A stretch of 51,583 nucleotides of DNA from Clostridia bacterium. GTDB lineage: Bacteria; Bacillota; Clostridia; Christensenellales; Aristaeellaceae. The notes under the pieces are model-generated. The model was not told the DNA's origin and searched no databases. It worked only from the letters and a program-made list of their open reading frames with translations. This document shows positions 16,711 through 24,544 of the stretch, piece by piece (the stretch's first letter is position 1; every line of letters starts with the position of its first letter). The DNA is taken from the NCBI GenBank assembly GCA_030530315.1, contig JAUMVG010000018.1:1-51583 (forward strand), given 5' to 3'. Both the position numbers and the translations under genes were made by a program.

Positions 16711-16753
16711 AATCCCCGGAACACCTGCTGTTCGCAGGATCGTTCCGGGGATT
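16711..16753. repeat. Palindromic hairpin repeat, copy 2
   Basis: Same element as at 2955-2999 and 44246-44290. Here the inner stem is CCTGC-TGTTC-GCAGG, a fully paired variant of the CCTGT-TATTC-ACAGG of copy 3. It lies between the convergent aldo/keto reductase and CYTH genes, where a two-way terminator is expected. The rest of 16754-16894 holds only a weak hairpin near 16852-16871. Confidence 0.85.
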
Positions 16754-16894
16754 TGTCACCTCTTTCGAAAGGGAAGATCATCGCCCTCTTCTGCCTCATG
16801 CTAATGCTAAGTCAAGGGAAATCAACGCTGAAATGCAGTTCAAGACGCCGAAATGCGCTTCAGGCATTTTAGAAACAGACTCCAGTATAACTCC

Positions 16895-17410
16895 TCAAAT
16901 CTCCTCGTATATCACGTTCTCCGCCAGCTGCCGGTTCTTGTAGTGATAGTCGTCGCTGACATCGCGGATGATCCGGGCATAGCCGGGAATCGCGGCGCCC
17001 TCGTCCTCGTGCCGCAGCTCGATTTCCAGGATCGCGCGGTCGTTCCAGAAGGGATAGATGTCGAACTCCAGCACGTGTCCCTCGTAGGGAATGCGGTAGC
17101 GGGTCTTGCCCAGGGGCTTGCATCCGGGCTGCACCTCCCTGGAGAGGCGTATGTATTCCAGCTGGTCGATCTCGCCCTCATCCTCCTCGCAGCTCAGGTC
17201 GGATAGCCTGCGCTTGAAGGTCTTGTAGTATCTGATCTCTCCGTCGGACACCACCTGGCGGATGCGGCGGGTCTCTCCCGGTCCCGAAACCGTCAGATAG
17301 ATCTGGGTGATTTCCCACTGCTCCACGCCCTTCTGGGCCTGCAGGAGCGCGATGTCCGGATAGCGAATCAGGTATTTCCTCTCGATCTCATAGTGCTTTC
17401 CCTCGGTCAT
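16895..17410 (-). CDS. CYTH-domain protein (inorganic triphosphatase-like)
   Basis: A 171-aa protein starting with the CYTH signature YEIERKYLI (ExExK), followed by ETRRIRQVV, IRYYKTFKRR and LEFDIYPFW-x-LEIEL segments that supply the alternating Arg/Lys and Glu residues lining the triphosphate tunnel. CYTH proteins hydrolyse tripolyphosphate or thiamine triphosphate, and a few are adenylate cyclases; which applies is open. The ATG at 17410 is chosen because GGAGGGG lies 5 nt upstream. Last gene of a minus-strand LysR-surE-CYTH run, 66 nt after surE. Confidence 0.88.
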   Translation of the reverse strand: MTEGKHYEIERKYLIRYPDIALLQAQKGVEQWEITQIYLTVSGPGETRRIRQVVSDGEIRYYKTFKRRLSDLSCEEDEGEIDQLEYIRLSREVQPGCKPLGKTRYRIPYEGHVLEFDIYPFWNDRAILEIELRHEDEGAAIPGYARIIRDVSDDYHYKNRQLAENVIYEEI

Positions 17411-17476
17411 GTCCACCCCTCCCGTCCGTTCTCGGTCTATTCAGTCTTATGCGCCGCCGGCCTCCCGGCGCGCCCG

Positions 17477-18238
17477 TCACAGTTCGATTTCTCCCAGCTC
17501 CCGGTCGTCGGCGTTCAGCCGGAAATCCCAGGTCAGCTTGGTCAGCGTGCACCAGCCCTTGCCGATCTTCACCAGGTCGTACTCCGGGTCGTCAAAATCC
17601 CGGGGCTCCGCGCTGTACTGCCACCCGTCGTCCCCGGTTCGGGCATAATGGGGCACGTCCAGGAACACAGGGGCCAGCCGCGCCGGAACGATGCCCTTCA
17701 GCTTTTTGTAGGGCATGGCCGGCACGTTCAGGTTGTACATCGCCCCCAGCGGCAGCGGGTGCCCGGGCATCCACTCCGCCACGCGCAGCGCCGCCCGGGC
17801 CGCGGGGCCGTATTCCTCATCCTCCGGCCGCTTCGGGTCGATGAACAGCGACACCGCCAACCCCGGCACGCCGCACATGGACGCCTCCATCGCGGCGGCC
17901 ACCGTGCCGGAATAGATGCAGGCGCCGCCCAGGTTCATGCCCCGGTTGATGCCGGAAACCACCATGTCCACGTCGCGCCCCGCTTCCCGAACCAGGAACA
18001 GACCCAGGGAGGCGCAGTCAGAGGGTGTGCCGTCCACGGCCCAGGCCAGCGACGCGCCGGGGAAATCCATGGTCTCGGCGCGCAGGGGCTTTCCGAAGGT
18101 GGCGCTGTGGCCGGCCGCGGAGCGCTCCCGGTCCGGCGCGCAGACGAACACCTCGTGGCCTGCGCCGGAGAAGGTCTCCGCCAGGGCCCGGATGCCCGGC
18201 GCGAACACGCCGTCGTCATTGGTCAGCAGTATGCGCAT
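17477..18238 (-). CDS. surE: 5'/3'-nucleotidase SurE
   Basis: A 253-aa SurE protein. The N-terminal metal site MRILLTNDDGVFAPGI, the CAPDRERSAAGHSATF segment near residue 33-48 and VSGINRGMNLGGACIYSGT near 93-111 are the family hallmarks. It removes phosphate from nucleoside 5'- and 3'-monophosphates in a metal-dependent way and may also cut short polyphosphate, which would match the neighbouring CYTH phosphatase. It lies 16 nt downstream of the LysR regulator stop codon. Confidence 0.95.
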   Translation of the reverse strand: MRILLTNDDGVFAPGIRALAETFSGAGHEVFVCAPDRERSAAGHSATFGKPLRAETMDFPGASLAWAVDGTPSDCASLGLFLVREAGRDVDMVVSGINRGMNLGGACIYSGTVAAAMEASMCGVPGLAVSLFIDPKRPEDEEYGPAARAALRVAEWMPGHPLPLGAMYNLNVPAMPYKKLKGIVPARLAPVFLDVPHYARTGDDGWQYSAEPRDFDDPEYDLVKIGKGWCTLTKLTWDFRLNADDRELGEIEL

Positions 18239-18254
18239 GCCCGTCCTCCCGGAA

Positions 18255-19163
18255 TCAGTCCGCGTTCTTGTAGAAGCGCACGGAGTCGTTGTAGATCTTC
18301 ACGATGTCCTGCAGGATGTCCGCGTGGCGGAAGCTCTTGTGGTACAGGATGTTCATCTCGCGGATCATGCTCAGGTTTTCGATGGGCAGCACGGTCATCT
18401 TGCCCTTCTTCAATTCGTCCATGCAGGCGCTGCGGGGCAGGATCGACACGCCGTAGTTCCGGCGGATCAGGTCCTTGATGGTGGCGATGTTGTCCACCTC
18501 CAGCGTCACGTTGAACTCATTGATGGAGATGTTGCGGCTCTCCAGGTGCGCGGCGAACAGGTTGCGCGTGCCGGAGTTGGGCAGGCGCAGGATCAGCCGC
18601 TCCTTCTTCAGCTCGTCCAGCGTCACGATGCTCTTGCGGGCCAGCGGGTTTTCGTTGGAAACCGCGCAGACCAGGAAGTCCGTGTCCAGCATGATGGAAT
18701 TGATGCTGGGGTCCTGCACCGCGCCCTCCACGATGGCGATGTCGATCTTGTAGTTCTTCAGCATCTCGTAGAGGTTCTTGATGGTGTCGGTCTGTATGGT
18801 GATGCTCACGTTCTCGTTTTCATCCGCATACTTCGCCAGCACCTCGGTGACCACGTTGCTCTCCGACGTGTGGGTGATACCCACCCGCAGGCGGTCGATC
18901 CGCCGCTGCTGGTCCCGCAGCGCCTGCTGCAGGTTCTCGTACAGCGAAACCACCCGCTCGGCATACTCGATCACCAGCTTGCCGTCGGGCGTGGGGCGGA
19001 TCTTGCCCCCGCTGCGCACGAACAGGCTGATGTTCATCTCCCGCTCGATCTGCTTGATGTGCTGGCTCACCGCGGGCTGGGTCAGGGAGAGCTGCTCTGC
19101 CGCCCGCGTATAGTTGCCGGTCTCGTACACCTTCAGCAGCGTCAACAACTTAACGTCTATCAT
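18255..19163 (-). CDS. LysR-family transcriptional regulator
   Basis: A 302-aa LysR-type regulator. The N-terminal winged helix reads LLKVYETGNYTRAAEQLSLT then QPAVSQHIKQIEREM, the standard LysR pattern; the remainder is a two-lobe periplasmic-binding-like effector domain (GITHTSESNVV, VDNIATIKDLIRRNYGVSIL). The ATG at 19163 is chosen because GGAGG lies 5 nt upstream; an ATG at 19178 is in frame but has that site inside. It appears to lead a run with surE and the CYTH gene, so it may act on that transcript or on itself. Effector unknown. Confidence 0.92.
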   Translation of the reverse strand: MIDVKLLTLLKVYETGNYTRAAEQLSLTQPAVSQHIKQIEREMNISLFVRSGGKIRPTPDGKLVIEYAERVVSLYENLQQALRDQQRRIDRLRVGITHTSESNVVTEVLAKYADENENVSITIQTDTIKNLYEMLKNYKIDIAIVEGAVQDPSINSIMLDTDFLVCAVSNENPLARKSIVTLDELKKERLILRLPNSGTRNLFAAHLESRNISINEFNVTLEVDNIATIKDLIRRNYGVSILPRSACMDELKKGKMTVLPIENLSMIREMNILYHKSFRHADILQDIVKIYNDSVRFYKNAD

Positions 19164-19253
19164 AGCAGCCTCCATCACATTATTTTATCAGTACCAAACA
19201 AACAATAAGGTACACTTATCTCTCCTGCCCTTATGATAACACATACTATAACA

Positions 19254-19300
19254 AAACGCAATAGTCCTTTGCAAAATAATTGCGATTGACTATTGCGTTT
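19254..19300 (-). terminator. Terminator of the CotH-kinase gene
   Basis: AAACGCAATAGTC (19254-19266) pairs perfectly with GACTATTGCGTTT (19288-19300). On the minus strand the stem follows the CotH stop codon by about 40 nt and is trailed by TTTTG. The remaining AT-rich 19164-19253 segment should hold the LysR promoter, but only a weak TAAAAT -10 is visible. Confidence 0.75.
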
Positions 19301-19340
19301 CTTCAATTGATGCCCGTTTGGATGGGTTCGCGCCGCCCGC

Positions 19341-22235
19341 CTAACCGTTTTTGGCGATGGCGTCGCCAAAGTAGGTCTGGGCCTGGGCGTCGGAGAGGCG
19401 GAAGGACTCCGTGAGGTAGCCCACCAGCTTCGACGGCCGCTGCTGGGCGTAGCGCACCATGGCCTTGCCGTAGCGCTTCCAGGTGGCCAGGCTCCATTTC
19501 CAGCGCTTGCACTCCGCCGCCATCTCCGGCAGCAGCAGCTCGTAGCGCTGCTGGATCTTGCCGGTCACGTTCTCCACGCTGAAGGTGGTGGCCAGCAGCT
19601 CGCCGAAGCGGGTCAGGAACCAGTCCCGCAGCTTGGCGTTCTTCATCAGGTGCTTGAACAGCAGGTTGCTCTGGGGGGTGATGCTGCCCACGGTGTCGCC
19701 GTGCAGCCAGTCGTCGGCGCTGTTGCCGTCGATGATGAAGCTCAGGTCCAGGTCGAACAGCACCCAGCGCCACTTGTTGTCCCCGCCGGTGTTGCGGTAA
19801 AAGCGCACGTTGTTCATGTCCTGGTTGTTGGTGTACATCTCCAGCATCACGTACTCCAGGTAGTTTTCGATGTCCATCCACTGGCGCAGCGTCTCCACGT
19901 TGGCATCGCTGCTCAGGTCGTGGTTGCGCACCCAGCTGAGCATCTTCTGGAAGTCCGCCGAGGAGGTGCCCTTGCCCTCCCTCAGCTCCACTTCGTCGGG
20001 GTTGTCCCAGCCCTCGAACTGGGCGATGGAGTGTTTGGACACGCGCTCGCGCATGTTGTACACGCCCCAGTACTGGCCGTTGACGTAGACCACGGAGACC
20101 TCGGTCTCCTGGTACATCACCCGGGTATCCGCCGCCAGGGAGGTCAGTATGGAATCCCGCATCAGCGTCTTCTCGCTGTCCTGGCCGGAGGCGCGCATCA
20201 CGATGGACTTGTAGCGGGTGTAATCCCGGTTGGAGAACAGCGGCGCGTTGAACCAGGCCGTGCCGTATTTCTTGTTGGCCCGCAGCGAGAAGCCCTTCTG
20301 GCCCTGCCACACGCGGCTATTGTGCCCGGCCAGCTTCATCAGGCAGTCCTGGGCAACCAGGCGGGTGCCGTCCGGCTCGTAGATCTCCACGAAGGCGTCG
20401 CTGCCGACGCCCTTGACGCCGGTCTTGAGCATGCCGGAGGAACCGTTCAGCCGGCTCTTCTTGCCGGACACGCTGACCAGCCGCAGGGTGTGGTTCACGC
20501 CCAGCACGTAGGTCCGGGCCTCCATGTCCGAGGGCACCAGGTCCTGCCGCCAGGCCACGGCCTTGAGCACCGTGGAGGCCGTCAGCCGGATGGGGCCGCT
20601 GTAGACATCGGACTTGTTGGTGGGCTGAGTGCCGTCGGTGGTGTAGTAGATCGCCGCGTCGGCGTCTGAGGTCAGCTCCACGGTCACGGTGTCGTCCTCC
20701 CGGCAGCCGCCGGGCTCCGAGAACTGCACCTGGGCCGCCTTGCGCTCATAGGACTCATCGGCATTCTGCGCCCCGGGCGTGGTCTCCAGGAACCAGCGGA
20801 AGTTTGAGTGGCCCTCCGCCCTGCCGTAGCTCATGTCCCGGAACTGGTCGAACAGGGTCACCTTGTCCACCAGGGTGCCGTCCGGCAGGGACAGGCAGGC
20901 GGTCTCCCCCGCCGACAGGGCAAAGTCAGCGCTAAAATAGCCGTCCTGCAGGCCGGTGGGGCCCTCCGCGCCGGCGAGGGTCACCGCCAGGTATCCGCCC
21001 GCCGGGAGGATCGTCCCCTCGGGGAACTGCCAGCGGCGGGGATGGGTGGTGCTGTCGGACAGGCCCATGCCGGACAGGTCCGCGGACTTCTCCCCGGCGT
21101 TAAAAAGCTCGATCCAGTCATAGCCGCTGCCGCTGGCCATGATCTCGTTGATGTACAGTCCCTGGCTGTTCCTCCCCACGACGCTCAGCGCCCGCCGCGC
21201 GCCCAGCTCGGTGTTCTCAAAGCCGGGAGTGGGCTTCAATTCGGCGGTAAAAGTCCCATCCGGCTGACGGGACAGGGAAGCGTCGGGCTCGACGCCGTCA
21301 TACTCCGCGTAGGTCAGCACCTCCCCCGCCGGGTCGTAGAGGCGCACGGCCTCGCCAGAGGCGGACAGCTTGAAGTTGGCGTGCAGCTCGCCCTCGGCGC
21401 CGCGCCGGTCCTTCCCGGAGGCGAACACCAGCCGGTACTCCCCGGGCTGCAGCGCGATGTCCGGCAGCATCCACTTGCGCTGGTTGGCATCGTCGTCGGA
21501 GAGGGCGCAGCCCGCCAGGCTCACCGGCGCGGAGCCGCCGTTGTACAGCTCCAGCCAGTCGCTGTAGTCGCCGTCCTCATCCTGGAGCACCGTGCGGTTG
21601 GCGGCCATCAGCTCGCTGACGGTCACGCCGGAGGGATCGTAGTCCGGCCGCAGGTTCACCGCGCCGGAGGCCAGCATCTGCTCGAAGGTGCGCACGCCGT
21701 ATTCGCCGGAGACATCCCGCTGGTAGACGTCGGAGGCGGCCATGGCCGGCACGTCCAGCGCCTGCACCAGCTTCTGGCCCTTGTCCGCCAGCAGCAGCAG
21801 TTCGCCGTTGGAGTCCAGCTTGAAGCCGCTGAACACCTCGCCGCCTGCCTCGCCGTCCGGATCCTCGTCGCAGTAGACGATCAGGCTGCCCCGGCCGGGC
21901 AGGGTCACGTCGCCAAACACGAAGCCGCCCCGCAGGTCCGGGTCGTCGCACAGCCGCCAGCCCTCCAGGCTCACCGCGTCGTCCTCCAGGTTCACCAGCT
22001 CGATCCAATCGTAGTAGCGCCCGCCGACGCTGAAGCAGGTGGAGGGGTTGGAGGTCATCACCCGGTTGATCACCACGGGCGACCGGGCGTCCTCAGACGC
22101 CGAGGGCAGCAAAAACACCGCCGCGCACGCCAGCAGCCCCATGACCGCCGCGATGCCCAGCGCCTTCAGCCATTCCCCCGCCGAAATGCTCGGGGTCATG
22201 CGTTTCCAATTGGTTTTACTGCTCTTTTTGCTCAT
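19341..22235 (-). CDS. CotH-kinase family surface protein with three lamin-tail domains
   Basis: A 964-aa predicted membrane-anchored extracellular protein. A single hydrophobic segment (residues ~24-45, ALGIAAVMGLLACAAVFLLP) follows a basic tail. Then come three lamin-tail (LTD) repeats near 52-165, 205-330 and 358-470, each with a DWIELVN / DWLELYN / DWIELFN core; a chitobiase-C-like beta domain near 510-575 (DAAIYYTTDGTQPTN); and a CotH kinase domain near 590-955 with KSIVMRASG, WGVYNMRERVSK and WRWVLFDLDLSF. CotH-like kinases phosphorylate secreted proteins; substrates here are unknown. It lies downstream of fba on the same strand, with a 223-nt repeat-bearing gap between. Confidence 0.88.
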   Translation of the reverse strand: MSKKSSKTNWKRMTPSISAGEWLKALGIAAVMGLLACAAVFLLPSASEDARSPVVINRVMTSNPSTCFSVGGRYYDWIELVNLEDDAVSLEGWRLCDDPDLRGGFVFGDVTLPGRGSLIVYCDEDPDGEAGGEVFSGFKLDSNGELLLLADKGQKLVQALDVPAMAASDVYQRDVSGEYGVRTFEQMLASGAVNLRPDYDPSGVTVSELMAANRTVLQDEDGDYSDWLELYNGGSAPVSLAGCALSDDDANQRKWMLPDIALQPGEYRLVFASGKDRRGAEGELHANFKLSASGEAVRLYDPAGEVLTYAEYDGVEPDASLSRQPDGTFTAELKPTPGFENTELGARRALSVVGRNSQGLYINEIMASGSGYDWIELFNAGEKSADLSGMGLSDSTTHPRRWQFPEGTILPAGGYLAVTLAGAEGPTGLQDGYFSADFALSAGETACLSLPDGTLVDKVTLFDQFRDMSYGRAEGHSNFRWFLETTPGAQNADESYERKAAQVQFSEPGGCREDDTVTVELTSDADAAIYYTTDGTQPTNKSDVYSGPIRLTASTVLKAVAWRQDLVPSDMEARTYVLGVNHTLRLVSVSGKKSRLNGSSGMLKTGVKGVGSDAFVEIYEPDGTRLVAQDCLMKLAGHNSRVWQGQKGFSLRANKKYGTAWFNAPLFSNRDYTRYKSIVMRASGQDSEKTLMRDSILTSLAADTRVMYQETEVSVVYVNGQYWGVYNMRERVSKHSIAQFEGWDNPDEVELREGKGTSSADFQKMLSWVRNHDLSSDANVETLRQWMDIENYLEYVMLEMYTNNQDMNNVRFYRNTGGDNKWRWVLFDLDLSFIIDGNSADDWLHGDTVGSITPQSNLLFKHLMKNAKLRDWFLTRFGELLATTFSVENVTGKIQQRYELLLPEMAAECKRWKWSLATWKRYGKAMVRYAQQRPSKLVGYLTESFRLSDAQAQTYFGDAIAKNG

Positions 22236-22248
22236 GGTAATCCTTTGT

Positions 22249-22372
22249 TGAGAGTGCAGAGTGGAGAGTTGAGAGTGAAGATAAAGAATGCCTGAGAACG
22301 GATCATCCTTTGCACAGGGTCTTGCACTGACTCTATCTCAACTCTCCACTCTCAACTCTCCACTCTCATAAT
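22249..22372. repeat. Inverted GAGAGT-type simple repeats
   Basis: The left block (GTGGAGAGTTGAGAGTG, ~22249-22283) and right block (CTCAACTCTCCACTCTC repeated, ~22333-22370) are built from the same unit on opposite strands, giving a long imperfect hairpin upstream of the CotH gene. A related C-rich block lies at 24503-24533. Confidence 0.7.
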
Positions 22373-22379
22373 ACAAACG

Positions 22380-22418
22380 ACGGACGTGCCGCGCGTGGTA
22401 CATGCGCAACACGTCCGT
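22380..22418 (-). terminator. Terminator of the fba gene
   Basis: ACGGACGTG (22380-22388) pairs with CACGTCCGT (22410-22418), with further pairing inside (GCGCGTG with CATGCGC). On the minus strand it lies 41 nt after the aldolase stop codon and is followed by CGTTTGTATT. Confidence 0.65.
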
Positions 22419-22458
22419 ATAATTGCCGCGCTTTACTTCACGGCGCTGACAGATCCGA

Positions 22459-23442
22459 TCAGGCCTTGCCGTCGCAGCCCAGGACGTCGACCAGCTTGTG
22501 CTCGACCATTTCCTTGATGGCGATGCGGGCGGGCTTCAGGTACTGGCGGGGATCGAAGTGATCCGGATGCTCGGTGAAGTGCTTGCGGATGCAGGCGGTC
22601 ATGGCCAGGCGCAGGTCAGAGTCGATGTTGATCTTGCAGACCGCGCCGCGGGCAGCCTGACGCAGCTGCTCCTCGGGGATGCCGACGGCGTCGGGCATCT
22701 TGCCGCCGCACTCGTTGATGACCTTCACGAACTCCTGCGGCACGGAGGAAGAGCCATGCAGCACGATCGGGAAGCCGGGCAGGCGCTTGGAGACCTCGTC
22801 CAGGATGTCGAAGCGCAGCGGCGGGGGCACCAGGATGCCCTTCTCGTTGCGGGTGCACTGCTCAGCCTTGAACTTGTAGGCGCCGTGGGAGGTGCCGATG
22901 GCGATGGCCAGGGAGTCGCAGCCGGTCTCCTCAACGAAGTGCTGCACGTCCTCGGGACGGGTGTAGGAGGAATCCTCGGCGGAAACCTTGACCTCGTCCT
23001 CGACGCCGGCCAGGGTGCCCAGCTCGGCCTCGACGACCACGCCGTGATCGTGGGCGTACTCGACGACCTGCTTGGTGATCTTGATGTTTTCCTCGATGGG
23101 CAGGCCGCTCTTGTCGATCATGACGGAGGTGAAGCCGCCGTCGATGCAGCTCTTGCACAGCTCGAAGCTGTCGCCGTGATCCAGATGGACGACGATGGGC
23201 AGATCAAAGCCGGCGGTCTGCTCGGCATCCTGAATGGCAGCCTCGATCAGCTTCATCAGGTACACGTGCTTGGCGTAGGCGCGGGCGCCCTTGGAAACCT
23301 GCAGGATCAGCGGCGCGCGCTTCTCGATCGCGGCCTCGGTGATGCCCTGGATGATCTCCATGTTGTTGACGTTGAAAGCGCCGATGGCGTAGCCGCCGTC
23401 GTAAGCCTTCTTGAACATCTCGGTAGAAGTAACAAGAGCCAT
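22459..23442 (-). CDS. fba: Class II fructose-1,6-bisphosphate aldolase
   Basis: A 327-aa zinc aldolase of glycolysis: fructose-1,6-bisphosphate <-> dihydroxyacetone phosphate + glyceraldehyde-3-phosphate. Family motifs: YAIGAFNVNN near residue 20, the metal site VHLDHGDSF near 83, VEAELGTLAGVED near 137, AIGTSHGAYK near 180 with the second metal His, and VLHGSSSVP near 215. The ATG at 23442 is chosen because AAGGAG lies 8 nt upstream; a GTG three codons earlier is too close to that site. It has its own sigma-A promoter and a terminator. It could take up the triose phosphates made by the TRAP operon, but it looks like the housekeeping enzyme. Confidence 0.95.
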   Translation of the reverse strand: MALVTSTEMFKKAYDGGYAIGAFNVNNMEIIQGITEAAIEKRAPLILQVSKGARAYAKHVYLMKLIEAAIQDAEQTAGFDLPIVVHLDHGDSFELCKSCIDGGFTSVMIDKSGLPIEENIKITKQVVEYAHDHGVVVEAELGTLAGVEDEVKVSAEDSSYTRPEDVQHFVEETGCDSLAIAIGTSHGAYKFKAEQCTRNEKGILVPPPLRFDILDEVSKRLPGFPIVLHGSSSVPQEFVKVINECGGKMPDAVGIPEEQLRQAARGAVCKINIDSDLRLAMTACIRKHFTEHPDHFDPRQYLKPARIAIKEMVEHKLVDVLGCDGKA

Positions 23443-23473
23443 ATGAAACACTCCTTTTTAATAGGCTGAATCA

Positions 23474-23502
23474 ATTATACCAGCAACAGGGAATAAAATC
23501 AA
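23474..23502 (-). promoter_or_regulatory. Promoter of fba
   Basis: On the minus strand TTGATT (23497-23502), a 17-nt spacer, then TATAAT (23474-23479), 31 nt upstream of the start codon. Confidence 0.8.
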
Positions 23503-23640
23503 GATGCGATTTCGCCCTTCCCGGGTCGATTGCCATCCTTAAACTGTAAATTCCGTGCGCGTGCAGGTTGAGGGTCTCCGCCTCCCGTCCTTCGCCACCG
23601 AAAAATAACGCAACAGCCCGCTTTCTTAATGGGTTTGGGT

Positions 23641-23669
23641 TTGACGGACCCATAAAATAAGCGTATACT
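23641..23669 (+). promoter_or_regulatory. Promoter of the TIM-barrel gene
   Basis: TTGACG (23641-23646), a 17-nt spacer and TATACT (23664-23669), about 38 nt before the GTG at 23708. The 23503-23640 stretch between the divergent promoters shows nothing recognisable. Confidence 0.75.
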
Positions 23670-23707
23670 GACATAATAGAGAGATATTCATCAAAGGGGG
23701 TGTGCCC

Positions 23708-24472
23708 GTGCTGTCCATCGGCATCTGCACCGACTTTATCAACCTGCCCGACGTTTCCCGCCTGGGCTATGACTACGTGGAGCTGCCGCTGGCGGAGCTG
23801 GCCGCCCTGACCGAGTCGGAATTCCAGGAGTTCGTCGCCTACGCGGAGGGCTGCGGCCTGCGCGTGAATGCCTGCCGGCACATGCTGCCGGAGGACCTGC
23901 CCGTCACCGGGCCGAAGGTCAACGCCACGGCGCTGCACGGCTACCTGAGCCACGCCCTGGGCCGCGCACAGCGGCTGGGCGTGAAGGTGGTGACGCTGGA
24001 CTGCGTGCGCGCCGCCGGGGACGACTACGCCTTCGCCTGCCGCCAGCTGGGCAACTTCCTGCGCCTGACCCAGGGCCACGCCAAGGAGTGCGGCCTGGTC
24101 GTGGCGCTGGAGCCGACGCGCAAGGCCGACGGCGGCCTGCTGAGCCTGGTGTCCGAGGCCACGCTGATCTCGGGCCTGCTGCAGCTGGACAACATCGCCG
24201 TGTCCGCCCACTGGGGCGCCATGGCCATGGCCTCCGAGCCGCCGGGGACTCTGCGCCGCGCCGCGCCGCTGCTGCGGCACGTCCACGTGGAGAACGCCCT
24301 GACCCGCCGCCTGCCCCGCCCCGGGGACGGCGAGGACTACACCCGGCTGACCCGGGTGCTGGAGGACATCGGCTACGCCGGCGGCATCAGCCTGTTCGGC
24401 GAGATCACCGAGAGCTTCGCCCGGGACGCCGCCGCGGCGCTTGACTGTATTCGAAGCGCAGAGCAGGCGTAG
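23708..24472 (+). CDS. Xylose-isomerase-like TIM-barrel protein
   Basis: A 254-aa protein of the sugar phosphate isomerase/epimerase (AP endonuclease 2-like) superfamily. It starts LSIGICTDFINLPDVSRLGY and has YDYVELPLAEL near residue 25, VVALEPTRKADGG near 135, NIAVSAHWGAM near 160 and LRHVHVEN near 195, where the barrel's Glu, His and Asp metal ligands are expected. The substrate cannot be named. GGGGG at 23696-23700 sits 7 nt before the GTG at 23708, which I take as the start rather than the GTG at 23702. It is followed after 72 nt by trkA; no functional link to potassium uptake is obvious. Confidence 0.82.
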   Translation: MLSIGICTDFINLPDVSRLGYDYVELPLAELAALTESEFQEFVAYAEGCGLRVNACRHMLPEDLPVTGPKVNATALHGYLSHALGRAQRLGVKVVTLDCVRAAGDDYAFACRQLGNFLRLTQGHAKECGLVVALEPTRKADGGLLSLVSEATLISGLLQLDNIAVSAHWGAMAMASEPPGTLRRAAPLLRHVHVENALTRRLPRPGDGEDYTRLTRVLEDIGYAGGISLFGEITESFARDAAAALDCIRSAEQA

Positions 24473-24502
24473 ATCGGCGGAAGCGCCGGAGCATTCAAGA
24501 TT

Positions 24503-24533
24503 CCACACTCCACACTTCACACTCCACACTCAA
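24503..24533. repeat. CACTCCACACT simple repeat before trkA
   Basis: Three imperfect copies of a CCACACTCCACACTTCACAC-like unit in the 72-nt gap before trkA. It resembles the inverted GAGAGT blocks at 22249-22372. Confidence 0.6.
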
Positions 24534-24544
24534 GAGGTGCTTTC

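Noticed and set aside
20808-22295. 495-codon + strand ORF
   Set aside because: Antisense to the CotH-kinase gene; no domain or ribosome site.
22249-22372. CRISPR-like array
   Set aside because: The repeats are short, adjacent and inverted, with no unique spacers of regular length and no cas genes.
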